Source: Ambrosia x helenae
Taxonomy: Eukaryota > Streptophyta > Magnoliopsida > Asterales > Asteraceae
Assembly (NCBI GenBank): GCA_030844895.1
Contig: CM061226.1
Location: forward strand, 99,733,292 to 99,797,291
Direction: 5' to 3'
DNA: 64,000 nucleotides
The notes under the pieces are model-generated. The model saw only the letters and a program-made list of their open reading frames with translations. It did not search any database and was not told the origin of the DNA. A program made the translations under genes and the position numbers. The first letter of the stretch is position 1. Every line of letters starts with the position of its first letter. Of the stretch, positions 1 through 10,696 are shown piece after piece.

Positions 1-1202
1 GAAACTAATCTTTCATCAACCTGTTTGTTAATATCTTCGGACTGGCAAACACTATCCGAACTTAGATACTCAACTTCGTCACCGGGAAACATTGAAAGTA
101 ATATATCATTAATTTCATGAACAACTTCATTCTTCGGTGCCAATATAGCTCGATCTTGAAAATAAGTCGGAATGTGGATGTTATCCAAAAGTGACGGATA
201 AAGAAAGGCTATCAAATCAGAAACAGGATCCGAAGATTAAGAAATAAGTAAGTCATCAGGTATCAAAATAACATCCTGATCATCGCTTATTGTATCAACC
301 TTTCCTTCGCCTATATCCAGAAGCCAAGATGCAAACTTTTTAGTTTCCTCAATATCAGAACCGCAGCTTCCTGAAAGCAACCTCATATTTTTTGTTAATT
401 ATAAAACAGTGCATTTGTGCCAAATGTATGATGAACTTAAAGAGGCATTAACAATGTCATGCCTAGTTCCATTTGGTACAACTGGTAGAATTTGCCTAAA
501 GTCACCCCCAAACACAACAACCTTTCCACCAAATAACAAATCAGACGACTCATCAGCATGTACACCAAATACATCTTTTAAACTTCGATCTAGTGCTTCA
601 AAAGCATGTTTATGAGTCATGGGTGCTTCATCCCATATAATCAAGTCAGTTTGTTTAACCAGCTGTGCAACATCACTATTAGGTGGTATGTAGCACATAG
701 AATCTTCAGTTAGGTTTATAGGAATACGAAACCTGGAATGTGCTGTCCTACCACCGGCCAATAGCAAAGATGCGATACCACTCGAAGCAACATTCAAAAC
801 AATCTTTCTTTTACATCTTATGGATGAAGATAGAGGCTTCCATAGGAACGTTTTACCCGTACCACCGTAACCATAAACAAAAAAAACCCCTCCTTTCTTC
901 TCCTCAATAGATTTAATTACACAGTTATAAATATTTTTTTGTTCATCTGTTAAAGAAGAGAACTGAGAATCAAATTCTTCAACCAAACTGTTTAAGTCAT
1001 AGCCCAACTCCTCACAAATAAGACGATTGTCTAATAATGATAGAAACTCATTCTCAGGATATGGCATACCTACGAAATGTCGTAGACTGCAACTATTACG
1101 CAATAAAAACAAAAGTAGAAATTGTTCAAATTTATTTAAAAAAACAAAAGATAAAGCAATAAAACTGGTAGACCATAAGAATAGCAAACAAATCCTCTTC
1201 AT
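1..1202 (-). pseudogene. PIF1-like (Helitron-type) helicase, broken, runs off left edge
   Basis: Minus-strand reading frame for the ATPase core of a PIF1-family 5'-3' DNA helicase of the kind carried by plant Helitrons. Seen in sequence: the conserved lead-in MPYPE, a DNRLICEELGYDL stretch, TDEQKNIY, a Walker A motif GYGGTGKT, a Walker B-like IIWDEAP, and GGDFRQILPVVP. The frame meets a TAA at about 396-398, exactly where the family usually has Lys before LTKNMRLLSG. The same frame then continues with NMRLLSGSCGSDIEETKKF and meets a second TAA near 238-240, after which typical helicase sequence resumes to base 1. So it is one gene with two nonsense codons, not two genes. The N-terminal Rep/HUH domain of an autonomous Helitron protein is not visible upstream. 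The first ~40 residues after the Met at 1202 look like degraded family sequence, so the true start is uncertain. Confidence 0.85.
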
Positions 1203-1242
1203 TTTGGGTTTAGGAAGACGGGAGGCTCAACGGAATTTTAAG

Positions 1243-4200
1243 TTACTCCATACTACCACCACTTCCAATCTTAGTTGAAGGAATTGGTGTGCTTTCATCA
1301 TCAGAAATCGTGTCAATCAGTTTACGCTTAACCATTTGATACTTGGAACTGATAGAACATTGTTCTCCTTCAGCATAAACTTTCTTATCAACAAAGTTAT
1401 CAGCAATGGAAATTGGCGTATCATTATCGCCTGTGTCTGATTCCTAAAGAAAAAATAGTTACAAACATATGTTGCAAATTCATCAGTGATTGTGTATGAA
1501 AGAAAAAAATGAGTAAAATGTATTAATATGAATTTAGGTGTTTGTGAAAATGGTACCTTGGAAACAGAAATAACATTAGACGGCATTGCCAGGAGAGACG
1601 TGTGAAGTGATTCTGATTCAGCAGGTTGTTTTTAAAAAAAAAACATGAAAAAAAATTGTAATGTAATAAAGTCTTACGTAAATAAAATTTACTAAGTTAT
1701 AGCAAATGGAATTTGATTATGTACCTGTCCTACGTACAACTTTTTCTTAAGATGCGAGATAATTGTTGGATCATCACTTATCTTAGTTACACCATAAACA
1801 TCATATTTGTTGTTTAAATTGAAGCCAGACACAAAGATCTTAAAAGCAAACTCTCTGTCTAACAAAGTCTTAATCTCTTCAGGATATTCAACTGTATCAC
1901 CAACCTATTTAAAATTTTACTTGGTAATGAATTAAATAAATTGTATAGTTGGAAACGTTGTATAATCAAATTGATTTTATTGTCTTAATTGCCTTCAAAG
2001 TAAAATATAAATTATAAGTGTTTGTATTAAATTAGTCAACCTTTTGGAATTGGAAATAGTTAAGTTTTACGCAAAAAATATAGAATGCATAAAATTGCAA
2101 AATTTATGTTTCGCTAATGTTGGATAGATGGCAAGGTTGTTCTGCAGATTTAATGAAACTAATGGGTCAGTTTTCGGTGGTACGTTTACATGTTGTAAGT
2201 TGTTTATTTAGATAGTGTCAATGCAGAATAATCTGTTTGTATTGCAAGCTTATTCATATATATTTCGCAAAAAAATTGTTATAATAATCATGCCATAATT
2301 GAACAATTTGATAAATCTGGTATTCATGTTCTTAATGCAAAATCTGTGATGCATCATTTGAAACAATGGATCTTTGTGACAAGTGTTTTGCAAAGGATTC
2401 TACTCGGTATGTATTTTTTCATTTATAAATTAACGGTTTAGAGATTTACTTTTTAACGTATACACAGTTATGACAAATTATTTATTAACACTGTATAGGT
2501 AAATTTGTTGGCGCAAAAAAATGCGAGGATATGAAAATACATATGTATCAGCAGGTTTATGCAGTAATTGTAGAAGTGAAACAATAATAGATTGGTGTCT
2601 GAGGTACACAAACAATAGAACAAAAAATTATAACTAAATCTTTGAAATCAAACTATATTTATGTATATTAAAATTGATGTTACAAATATATCTGACCTTG
2701 GTGTAGGCTCAACTTGTTTGGCACTACAACTAACATTCAAACACTCGTAAACCTTTTCTTCCTCAAAATCTGAACTTCCTTCACCAACCTGTTTGATTAT
2801 ATAATCAATACTACATTTTCTGGTACATTTGGGGCATCCCATGTAGTACCAGCCAATTTCGGTAAACAGGTCTTTAATAGTACCCAATAATACCAGAGCC
2901 TGCTCCTGTATGAATATTATAATTTGTTACCGAAATAAGATAGTATATGGTATACAATGGGTATTAATATTAAATAAAACTAATTTTTTTAATAATAATT
3001 ACACTTTTTATATTTAATTATAAACATCGTATTTAAGTATCAACATTATACTTACCTCTTGAATCTCACAAATGTCGCCAATGTTACTAAAAGGAGTGTT
3101 ATGGACAAATTCATCTTCATCAGAACAGAACATAGAAGTTCCATATGGTCGGTGAGAAGAGGAAGGATTATCAGCGATTTTCTTACCCAACCTGATAAAA
3201 ATAATTTGATTTACACATTACATATTTATTAATACTTTTTATAAAGATTTTGTAATTCGTATTGAAAAACGTAATAGGACATACCCTTTTTTGTACAAGT
3301 TTATATCTTCAATATCTCCATTGATGAACAGTCGACTAACTCGATCTCCAAAAGAGTTAGAAACATACGGTTTTCCTATATAAAACAAATATTAGGGAAA
3401 AAAATTGAAATATTTAATAATAAGAAACTTTAGAAGTTAGAACATAATTTATAATGCAAAATATAATGTAGCTATAAATATAAATATAAATATAAATATT
3501 TATTAACATTATACAACCATTATAAAACTTCAAACGGCCAAACTGCATTATTATTATAAATTATTTCTCCGTTTAATGAGTTGCAACATATTTAGACATC
3601 TCCATCGCATAACTATCCCACAACGTTAAATAGATGCGCAAGCCCTTTAAAAAAAGTACAAATTATTTTAGTAAAAAATAAATAAACAATTTATAAAGCT
3701 ACGTAATTTTTGTTTGTATATAAAATGCAAACAAAAAAATAAATAAATAAAGAATACATACTCGATATCTTGGATTTCCATTGTTAACCTCTTTTTATTA
3801 GCGACAACCTTTTTATCTTTATCATCATTGCTGAAGAACTTGTTAACATGTCCTATAACATCTAAGATCAAGTATAAAATAAACATTAATGAAACATAAC
3901 TTCTAAAACTATTATTATGGTTTGGTTGTGATGAAAAAAAGACTATACTAACGATATATACCTATTGTAACATATTGATCAACCTCCCTATCCAGAATTC
4001 TTTGAAAGGGCACAAAAGAGAAACCAAAATCTGGACCTTGGAAACCATCATATTCGGAAAGTTGAGTATTCATATTCAAGTAGAGTTTGTTTGGGTTTGG
4101 AGCATACTTGTATTTAGAGGAATTGACTCCAACTCCTGGATTTCTTATAATAAGAGAAGCATTTTCAGTCAAAAACCTCTCAAATCTAAAAAACAACCGC

Positions 4201-4572
4201 TTAAATACATTCGCTTGAATCCTGTCACCCTGTTAATTATAAAAAAAAATAAAAAACACTATAAATATGTATCTACGTAATTGAGCTATTTTAATGCACG
4301 AATATAAGAAAATTCTTGTACATTAAAATTAAAAACATCAATAGCTAAAAAAAAAAGTTATGAAATTTAAAAATAGGAGGCTATAAAAAAAACGTGTTGT
4401 AGAGTTTTACATTTTCATCACATAGGATCATTTCAATTGAGTACACATCATTAGGATTGCGACGATCGGGTAGACGCCAAACCCGAATAATCTTTAGCTT
4501 TAACGCCACACCGTTTCGGTTGACATGAATTTGGTTAACCATGGTAAACTCATTTGCATCTACAACAGCCAT
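1243..4572 (-). CDS. RPA70-like single-strand DNA-binding protein (DUF223/OB folds, zinc-ribbon C-terminus), multi-exon
   Basis: Transcribed right to left with about nine exons. Exon 1 (4572-4411) starts MAVVDANEF and ends CDEN. A 181-bp GT-AG intron joins it in phase to exon 2 (4229-3962), beginning GDRIQANVFKRL: this is the DUF223 OB fold of plant RPA70-like proteins. Exon 3 (3861-3762) is followed by exons around 3645-3575 (LTLWDSYAMEMSKYV, the second OB fold), 3374-3289 (GKPYVSNSFGDRVSRLFING), 3198-3057, about 2912-2697 (zinc-ribbon Cys pattern CPKCTRKC...CLNVSC), about 1919-1727, and 1443-1243, ending at TAA 1243-1245. Many DUF223 RPA-like genes of this form are Helitron cargo and lie beside a PIF1 helicase, as here (helicase 41 bp downstream). 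Odd points: I could not make the exon 3/exon 4 joint keep phase, and the LTLWDSYA exon meets a TAA soon after. It may therefore be a decaying gene. Family call is firm; functionality is not. Confidence 0.7.
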
Positions 4573-5042
4573 TGATCTTGTTAAATGGAAAAAAAATAAT
4601 GTAAAAACCAATAGATGACTTCAATAACACAAATTGTAGACAACATAATAATATTGAAACTTATATTATAGTTAGGTAATAAGTTTCAAATGTATTGTAG
4701 CATAAATGTTTGGATTGATCAATCCAGAATGTATGCAAAACATCAGCATAATCGATTGGTTAATAACAAATCAAAAGAAATAATGTTTATGTATTTAAAG
4801 ATGAGAAACAGAAATTAACCTAATAATATATCTTTGCGATTACTCAAAGTGCATTCAACGTGGCTTATTACAATCGTATGTGAATTGCTTTGACTTGTTT
4901 ATATAGGTATTCAATCAATTCAATCAATAAGAAATGGATGAAATAGTGGAGTCTAATTAGCACTCGAATTAGCATATTGTTATTATTGTTATTATTGAGA
5001 TTTTTAAAGATATTTTGTGTATTTGCAATACATTCAAGAATA

Positions 5043-5903
5043 GAGTAGAAGGAGACCATCAATTTCGCCTTAACATGTATGAAATTGGACCCGTAAATTC
5101 GTATTGATAGTCAATATGTTATTGAAGAAGGATACCATAAATTTCGCATTAACATGTATCAAATCCTTATGAAAAATGTGAGTAAATTCGTATACATTAT
5201 GTATTCAAAGTCAACGATAGATAATCAAGGAATATAACTATTTATCTTAATGTATATTTATTGACAGTTAATTCGTATTCAAAGTCAGGGTCAATAAACA
5301 TATTGACTTTCCTTATACATTCAACAATGGAGTAGAAGGAGATCATCAATTTTGCCTTAACATGTATGAAGTTGGACCCGTAAATTCGTATTCAAAGTCA
5401 ATATGTTATTGATGAAGGAGACCATAAATTTCGCTGAACATGTATGAATTCCTTATGAATAATGTGAGTAAATTCGTATACATTATGTATTCAAAGTCAA
5501 CGTTAGATAATCAAGGAATATAACTATTAATCTTAATGTATATTGATTTGACAGTAAATTCGTATTCAAAGTCAAGGTCAATAAACATATTGACTTTCCT
5601 TATACATTCAACAATGGAGTAGAATGAGACCATAAATTTCGCCTTACCATGCTTGAAAATTGGATTAAAATAAATTCGTATTCAAAGTCAATATGTTTTT
5701 GTAGAAGGAGACCATAAATTTGGCCTTAACATGTATCAATTCCTTATGAATAATGTGAGTAAATTCATATACATTATGTATTCACCGTCAACTTTAGATA
5801 ATCAAGGAGTATAACTATTTATCTTAATGTATATTTATTGACAGTAAATTCGTATTCAAAGTCAAGGTCAATAAACATATTGACTTTCCTTATACATTAT
5901 GTG
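5043..5903. repeat. Tandem repeat, three copies of a 287-bp unit
   Basis: Three consecutive AT-rich units begin at 5043, 5330 and 5617, each near the phrase GAGTAGAAG/TGAGA(C/T)CAT and each about 287 bp long. Each unit contains two internal sub-repeats built on AAATTCGTATTCAAAGTCAA and ends with TATTGACTTTCCTTATACATT. Copies differ by scattered substitutions and small indels. Beyond 5903 the same words recur in decayed form to about 6120. The array lies upstream of the RPA-like gene and has no coding capacity. Confidence 0.85.
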
Positions 5904-6120
5904 TTTACATATTTATAAGATAAATGTTATATAAGAAAGTCAAAGTCAATAAACATAATGGTTTTTCTAATACATTATGCATTTTGAGTCAATACATAAT
6001 TAATGGTCTAATTACATTTGCTGCATATAAATGTGTTTACATTTTTATAACGAAGAATAAACATATATAAGGAAGTCAAAGTCTATACACATATTTAACA
6101 TTATATAATTTTAGTCAAAT

Positions 6121-6686
6121 TATATAATTACATGTTTTCAAAATTTCCGAATAACAAATGTTTATATTAGGAAGTGAATTTCAATTCTTAAGTTAATATC
6201 AAATGGCGAAATTTCAATTCCTAAATAATCACGTCTTGCCACCACTGATTAACATATACACATTCTAACAATTACAACATACCAAATATTCTGTAAAAAT
6301 CTAAATGTTATTGTATATAATAATGGAATATAGTTATGATTTTAATGATTATTGACTCACAGTCAATTCGTATTTATTTGATCATATTGACCATAATTAA
6401 ATTTTAGTCAACCCCATAATTACACGTTTAAATTCCAATTAATACCAAGTTCAAAATTTTATATCACATTCAAAGGTCATCTTGTATTTAATAAGCAGTA
6501 AAATTGATTTAAAATAAGTATAAAAGGAAATCAGAATAAATAAGGAAGTCAAATTAAACTGACGAATGTATTCTGTAAAAATCTAAATGTTATTGTATAT
6601 ACTATGTATTAATTTAGAATGAGGTGAATAGTAACTTTCACAACATTATTTCATATTAAATATAATTGATTTCACATTAAAACACA
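6121..6686. other. AT-rich spacer, no gene seen
   Basis: AT-rich DNA between the tandem array and the first SINE-like element. It contains phrases such as TCTGTAAAAATCTAAATGTTATTGTA occurring twice (near 6290 and 6570), but no open frame, RNA gene or element boundary that I can defend. Confidence 0.5.
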
Positions 6687-6780
6687 AGTTGGCTTGGTGG
6701 TGTAGTGGTATGAGATGCATTCCTTTAACTAGTGGTCATGGGTTCAAAACTTGGCTAGAGCATTTTATTTTATTTTTAGT
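6687..6780 (+). mobile_element. tRNA-derived SINE-like element
   Basis: A pol III-type head: an A-box-like TGGTGTAGTGGTATGAGATGC at 6697-6717 and a B-box GGTTCAAAAC at 6741-6750, the usual spacing for a tRNA-derived promoter, followed by a T/A-rich tail. No cloverleaf can be drawn for the rest, so it is not a working tRNA gene. A second copy of the same head starts at 6836. Confidence 0.6.
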
Positions 6781-6835
6781 TTCTATAGCATTCTTTAACG
6801 ATAAGTATGATTGGTTTCATATGAAATCATAGTTT

Positions 6836-7815
6836 GGGTTGGTGGTGTAGTGGTTTGAGGTGCACTTCCTTATTTGTCCCCCCATTTTTTGTGAGTGTAT
6901 TCCCCAAATTATATGGGGTGGTTTTGAGGGAGTGTGAGTAAAGAAAAATGAGGAATCTACTGTTTATCGGTAAAATGGGTGTTATTTGAGAATCTTTTGG
7001 GGAAAATAGGAAACTGTATGTATTTTTTAATATTTGTTGAAAGTGGTTGTGAGTGGAAGAGAGGGAAACTGTAATGATTTTTAATGTAATATGTGATTGT
7101 GATTGGTTGTGAGGGGATGAGTAGGGCTGTAAACGAACCAAACGAACACGAACAAGGCTTTGTTCGTGTTCGTTTGTTAAGGAATTAACGTGTTCGCGAA
7201 CTGTTCACGAACACTTACCGAACGAGTTTTTTTGTTCATGTTCGTTTGTTAAGAAAATAACGTGTTCACGAACTGTTCATGAACACTTACCGAACGAGAC
7301 TTTTGTTCATGTTCGCTTGTATTTATTTGTTAAATTTAGGTGTCGGCAAAAAACAAACACAAACAAACACAAATGAATGTAAACGAACACAAATAGGCAT
7401 TACTGAACAAAATCGAGCACAAGCTAACACATTAAATTATATGTTAAATAATCTACCACTGGGAAATTTGAAATACTTAAATTAAATATAAAAAATTAAA
7501 AACCCTAATGAACTATCGAACAAAAACAAAATACACGAACACGTTACCGGACGTTCACGAACATAAATGAACGAACGCGGCCTCTGTTCATGTTCGTTTG
7601 TTTAGCTAAACGAACGGAATTTTTTGTTTGTGGTCGTTCATTTATTAAACGAACGAACACAAACGAACTTCCCGCCGAACAGTTCACAAACGGTTCGCCG
7701 AACGTTTGGTTTGTTTACAGCCCTAGGGATGAGGTATGGGGATGCTGATGGGAATGCTCTGAGAGGTCATAGGTTTGAGGCTGGGCGAGTGGCATTTTAT
7801 ATTTTTTTTTCCACA
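6836..7815 (+). mobile_element. Second SINE-like copy, split by later insertions
   Basis: The head GGTTGGTGGTGTAGTGGTTTGAGGTGC (6838-6864) matches the SINE at 6687. Its B-box half (GAGGTCATAGGTTTGAGGCTGG) and T-rich tail only resume near 7761, after an insertion that itself contains the hAT MITE at 7122-7725. The remaining ~280 bp of inserted DNA (about 6870-7121 and 7734-7760) may be an older MITE, because the right edge GGGAATGCTC and left edge GTGCACTTCC are weakly inverted. That last part is inference. Confidence 0.45.
7122..7725. mobile_element. hAT-type non-autonomous element (MITE/foldback) with perfect 8-bp TSD
   Basis: The 604-bp element starts TAGGGCTGTAAACGAACC and ends GGTTTGTTTACAGCCCTA, giving terminal inverted repeats of about 20 bp. 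It is flanked by an exact 8-bp duplication GGGATGAG at 7114-7121 and 7726-7733, the hallmark length for hAT transposition. The interior is packed with direct and inverted copies of GTTCGTGTTCGTTTG / CAAACGAACACGAAC, so much of it can fold back on itself. There is no transposase frame. Confidence 0.92.
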
Positions 7816-7860
7816 TTGTCGCATTGGTACCCTAATAAACCAAAACAATAATGGTAGTGA

Positions 7861-7892
7861 ACGCGCGGCAACCCGCGTGAGAACCCCACTAG
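7861..7892 (+). mobile_element. Helitron 3' terminus (orphan)
   Basis: A GC-rich hairpin (ACGCG ... CGCGT around CGGCAACC) at 7861-7877 is followed, after about 11 bases, by CTAG at 7889-7892 and then T. That is the canonical Helitron 3' end (hairpin, CTRR, host T). I could not locate the matching 5' TC end on the plus strand in this window. Upstream candidates are obscured by the array and the MITEs. Confidence 0.6.
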
Positions 7893-8553
7893 TTAAATAA
7901 AGAACGGTTCATAACTGTTAAGTAGCATTAGTGCCGTTCAAAAAAAAAAAGTAGCATTAGCAAAATTGTTTATAAATTGAAATTCATCTTAAAATGATAT
8001 TATTTGACAAATAAAATCGGCTATGACAACACTAACTTTTCTCAAGTAGAAAATATAACTTATTATCAACGTCTCATATGGAAAAACCTCAAAACGTTGA
8101 AGACTTCATAAATTATTGTTGTCATGGTATTATAAAACTTACGAGAAAATACGCCGTGACATCACTATTATATTTTTCTGTTTTTTTTTATCTTTTATTA
8201 TAAAAAAATTAAAACCAATTAAGGTTGCGATTTGGTCACTCACCCATTGATATATAACTTTAATATTAACAACAATATACAAAAATCTATATATGTGTAT
8301 GTATATATGTAAATTCATACATATAAACTAATTTCTTTTACACGTTAATCAATTATGCATACTGAACTCTAGTATGTAAAAGTCAGTCATATATTTATTG
8401 AAACTAATTATCAGTTTTTTTTTAGTATGCATGATATTTCATTTATATTAAATATTACCAAAAAATACCAAGTTATACAAAAAAGGGACACGTTCATTAC
8501 ATATACAATTTTAATTAGAGAACGACGAGTATTGCATAATAAATTTGTAGGCA
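7893..8553. other. AT-rich intergenic DNA, nothing recognised
   Basis: Contains short direct repeats of AAGTAGCATTAG and an AT-rich stretch, but no open frame longer than background and no element ends. Confidence 0.5.
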
Positions 8554-8660
8554 CACTACAAGATAGAAGGTATTTAGCGGCGACGGTTGTCGTCTAATTA
8601 TACTTGTGCCTAATGCTCCATGTGGCCGCTAAAGGTGCCGCTGTTAAAGGTATTTATCCA
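8554..8660 (+). mobile_element. CACTA-like terminal sequence
   Basis: Starts CACTACAAGATAGAAGG and continues into TTTAGCGGCGAC with nearby copies of GCGGC/GCCGC in both directions. This resembles the terminal and subterminal repeats of plant CACTA (En/Spm) elements. No opposite TAGTG end and no 3-bp TSD partner were found, so only one end is proposed. Confidence 0.35.
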
Positions 8661-9225
8661 CGTGTCATTATCTTTTACCTTTATTTTTTTTTGCCATGTA
8701 GCAGATTCCTATACAATCTGGGCAAGATGGTTAATTACATAACCACTTTCTCCTTCACATTTCAAACAAAATAGGAAAAAAAATATTTTTGTGATTCTCT
8801 AGTTAAAACGGATAATAAAATGAACATGTGTCGTCTAAAGTTGTCATAGATTTTGAAAAACAACAATATGGATGTATCAAACTATACATAAACAATGATT
8901 TAACGTAAGATTGTAAGAAGACTAGTGTGATTTTGTTATGTTAAAAGATTAAACATGTTCGGGCTGGATATAATATAAATTAACTGAAAATAGATTTGAG
9001 TAGCTTTTATTTTTTATATTTTTTTATTTTTATTTTTTTTACATCAAGATAACGGGCAGACGGGCAACAAGTTGCGCCGCCACCCCTTTTTAATTAATTT
9101 AAAAATAAAAATTACAAGTGACTAAAGTAGACAGGAGGTCGTTGTGATGGGGGAGAGCATCTTACTTATTGTGTACCGTTGGGGGTTGCGACGACGTGTC
9201 ACCACCATTTGTGTTTTTTTTAATG
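8661..9225. other. Intergenic, no gene seen
   Basis: AT-rich with a T-rich block near 9005-9042 and a GC-rich pocket at 9055-9090 (GCGCCGCCACCCC). It could be the remainder of the CACTA-like element, but nothing in it is diagnostic. Confidence 0.4.
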
Positions 9226-9333
9226 GCAAATTTCTATTACACCTTATTTCATCTTACCTTGCATTTGCAAGGACTTGAACCCACAACCTTACATTTGTAA
9301 GGGGGACACCATACCACTAGACCAAGAGGTCAT
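9226..9333 (-). mobile_element. tRNA-derived SINE, minus strand
   Basis: Read on the minus strand it begins CCTCTTGGTCTAGTGGTATG (A box) and has GGTTCAAGTCC (B box), followed by a short A-rich tail near 9220. The head resembles a tRNA but lacks the rest of a cloverleaf. On the plus strand a B-box fragment GAGGTCATGGGTTCAA (9327-9342) with a T-rich tail sits head-to-head against it, suggesting two SINE fragments joined. Confidence 0.5.
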
Positions 9334-9390
9334 GGGTTCAATTATTGTTCTAGTTGATTTGCTTCTTCTTTTTTTTTTTGGGTCATATAA

Positions 9391-10449
9391 TCTATCTATA
9401 TATATAAAAGAAAATGTATATGCTGACGTGGCGTGCAATAGAGGTCTCAATCTCCCTTTGAGAGTGCCACGTGGCATATTTTAGTGTTTTTGAACTATTT
9501 CATTTTTTAATTAAAAAAAATAAACATAAAACCCTAAATTAAATTGAGTTATTTTAGGAAAAAAAGAATTTAAAAATAAATTTAAAATTTTCTCTCTCAT
9601 GTTTCCTCCCATAATTTTTAAACATTTATATCTTTTATATACGGGATTTTTTAAATAAAAAAATTACACTAAATTAACGAGCGTTTTATTATCTTTCCAA
9701 CGAGTACCATAGTCCTATATAAAAAACGGAGAAAAATCGACTATTTTTTTGTGGGCTTTCGTTCATACAGGAAAAAAACAGACAAAGTGTTCATGTCATT
9801 CATTAATCATGTTTTTTTCCTTTAAACCAGGTTCTTATCTACGATGTTGAAAATCAGCCAATCGCCATGTTATCATTGGAATTTTACTAGGTATACTTCA
9901 TCAAGAGAAGTTAGGAGAAAGAATCGCGCAACATTGCAACACATGGTGTCACCTTATAGCAAGGTTATTTTTTTATTTATTTAATTACAAGGGTAGTAAT
10001 TATTACTATTAGTATTAGTATTATTAGAATGGTTATATTTTTCAACCCCGGGACGCTCCCGGAAAGAATTGATAGTTGCTGACGTGCCGTTCAATGGTGG
10101 CCTCAACCATCTCTTGATTATGCCACGTGGCATAATGAGATGCAATGATTACAACTTCCAACTTAAGTGTTTGTTTAGTTGATTAGGTTAGGAATTATAA
10201 GAGCCATTAGCATGTGAGAAATTAGAAAGATGTGATGAGTTTTTTAATAGTTGCAGCTTACATAAGTGATTGTTTAGATGATTACTGATTAGGTTTTAGA
10301 TTAGGGAATATGAGTTATTACTAATTAGAATACTATGAACATGCAATGATTGAGAGATTTTGTGGTTAGTTAACTTAAGCCATTTGCAATAGGTTATCAC
10401 GTAAAATTAGATTTTTCAACCCCGGGACCCTCCCGGGGTAATCAGCTAG
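9391..10449 (+). mobile_element. Non-autonomous Helitron (composite)
   Basis: The 5' end TCTATCTATATATATAAAAG follows host A at 9390. The 3' end is a hairpin CCCCGGGA-CCC-TCCCGGGG (10420-10438), then TAATCAG and CTAG (10446-10449), with host T at 10450. There is no target duplication, as expected for Helitrons. No coding sequence. An internal copy of the 3' hairpin (10046-10062) is followed directly by a 5'-like stretch AGAATTGATAGTTGCTGACG, so the element looks like two family members fused. It is closely related to the inverted element at 10697-11709. Confidence 0.85.
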
Positions 10450-10696
10450 TAATCTATAACTTATTTCTATATTGTAGAAAACAAGTTCGTCGAAAGCAAA
10501 TACGAAAAATCTAATAGAGGCGGACTTAATCTGATAACGACGAAAAACCTCGTCCAGCCCAAGAGAAGTTCCATGAGTGGTCGAATGAGTTGGAAATTAG
10601 TAAAATAAAATTCAAACCCGAGACTTCATTTAAAGAATTTCCAAACTCTTAAAACGTTGAAATTAAAGAATACAAGTTTTGGTTTTATGTAAAAGA

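Noticed and set aside
6690..6760. Possible tRNA gene (A and B boxes)
   Set aside because: Only the promoter boxes fit; no acceptor stem or anticodon arm can be drawn, and the tail is SINE-like.
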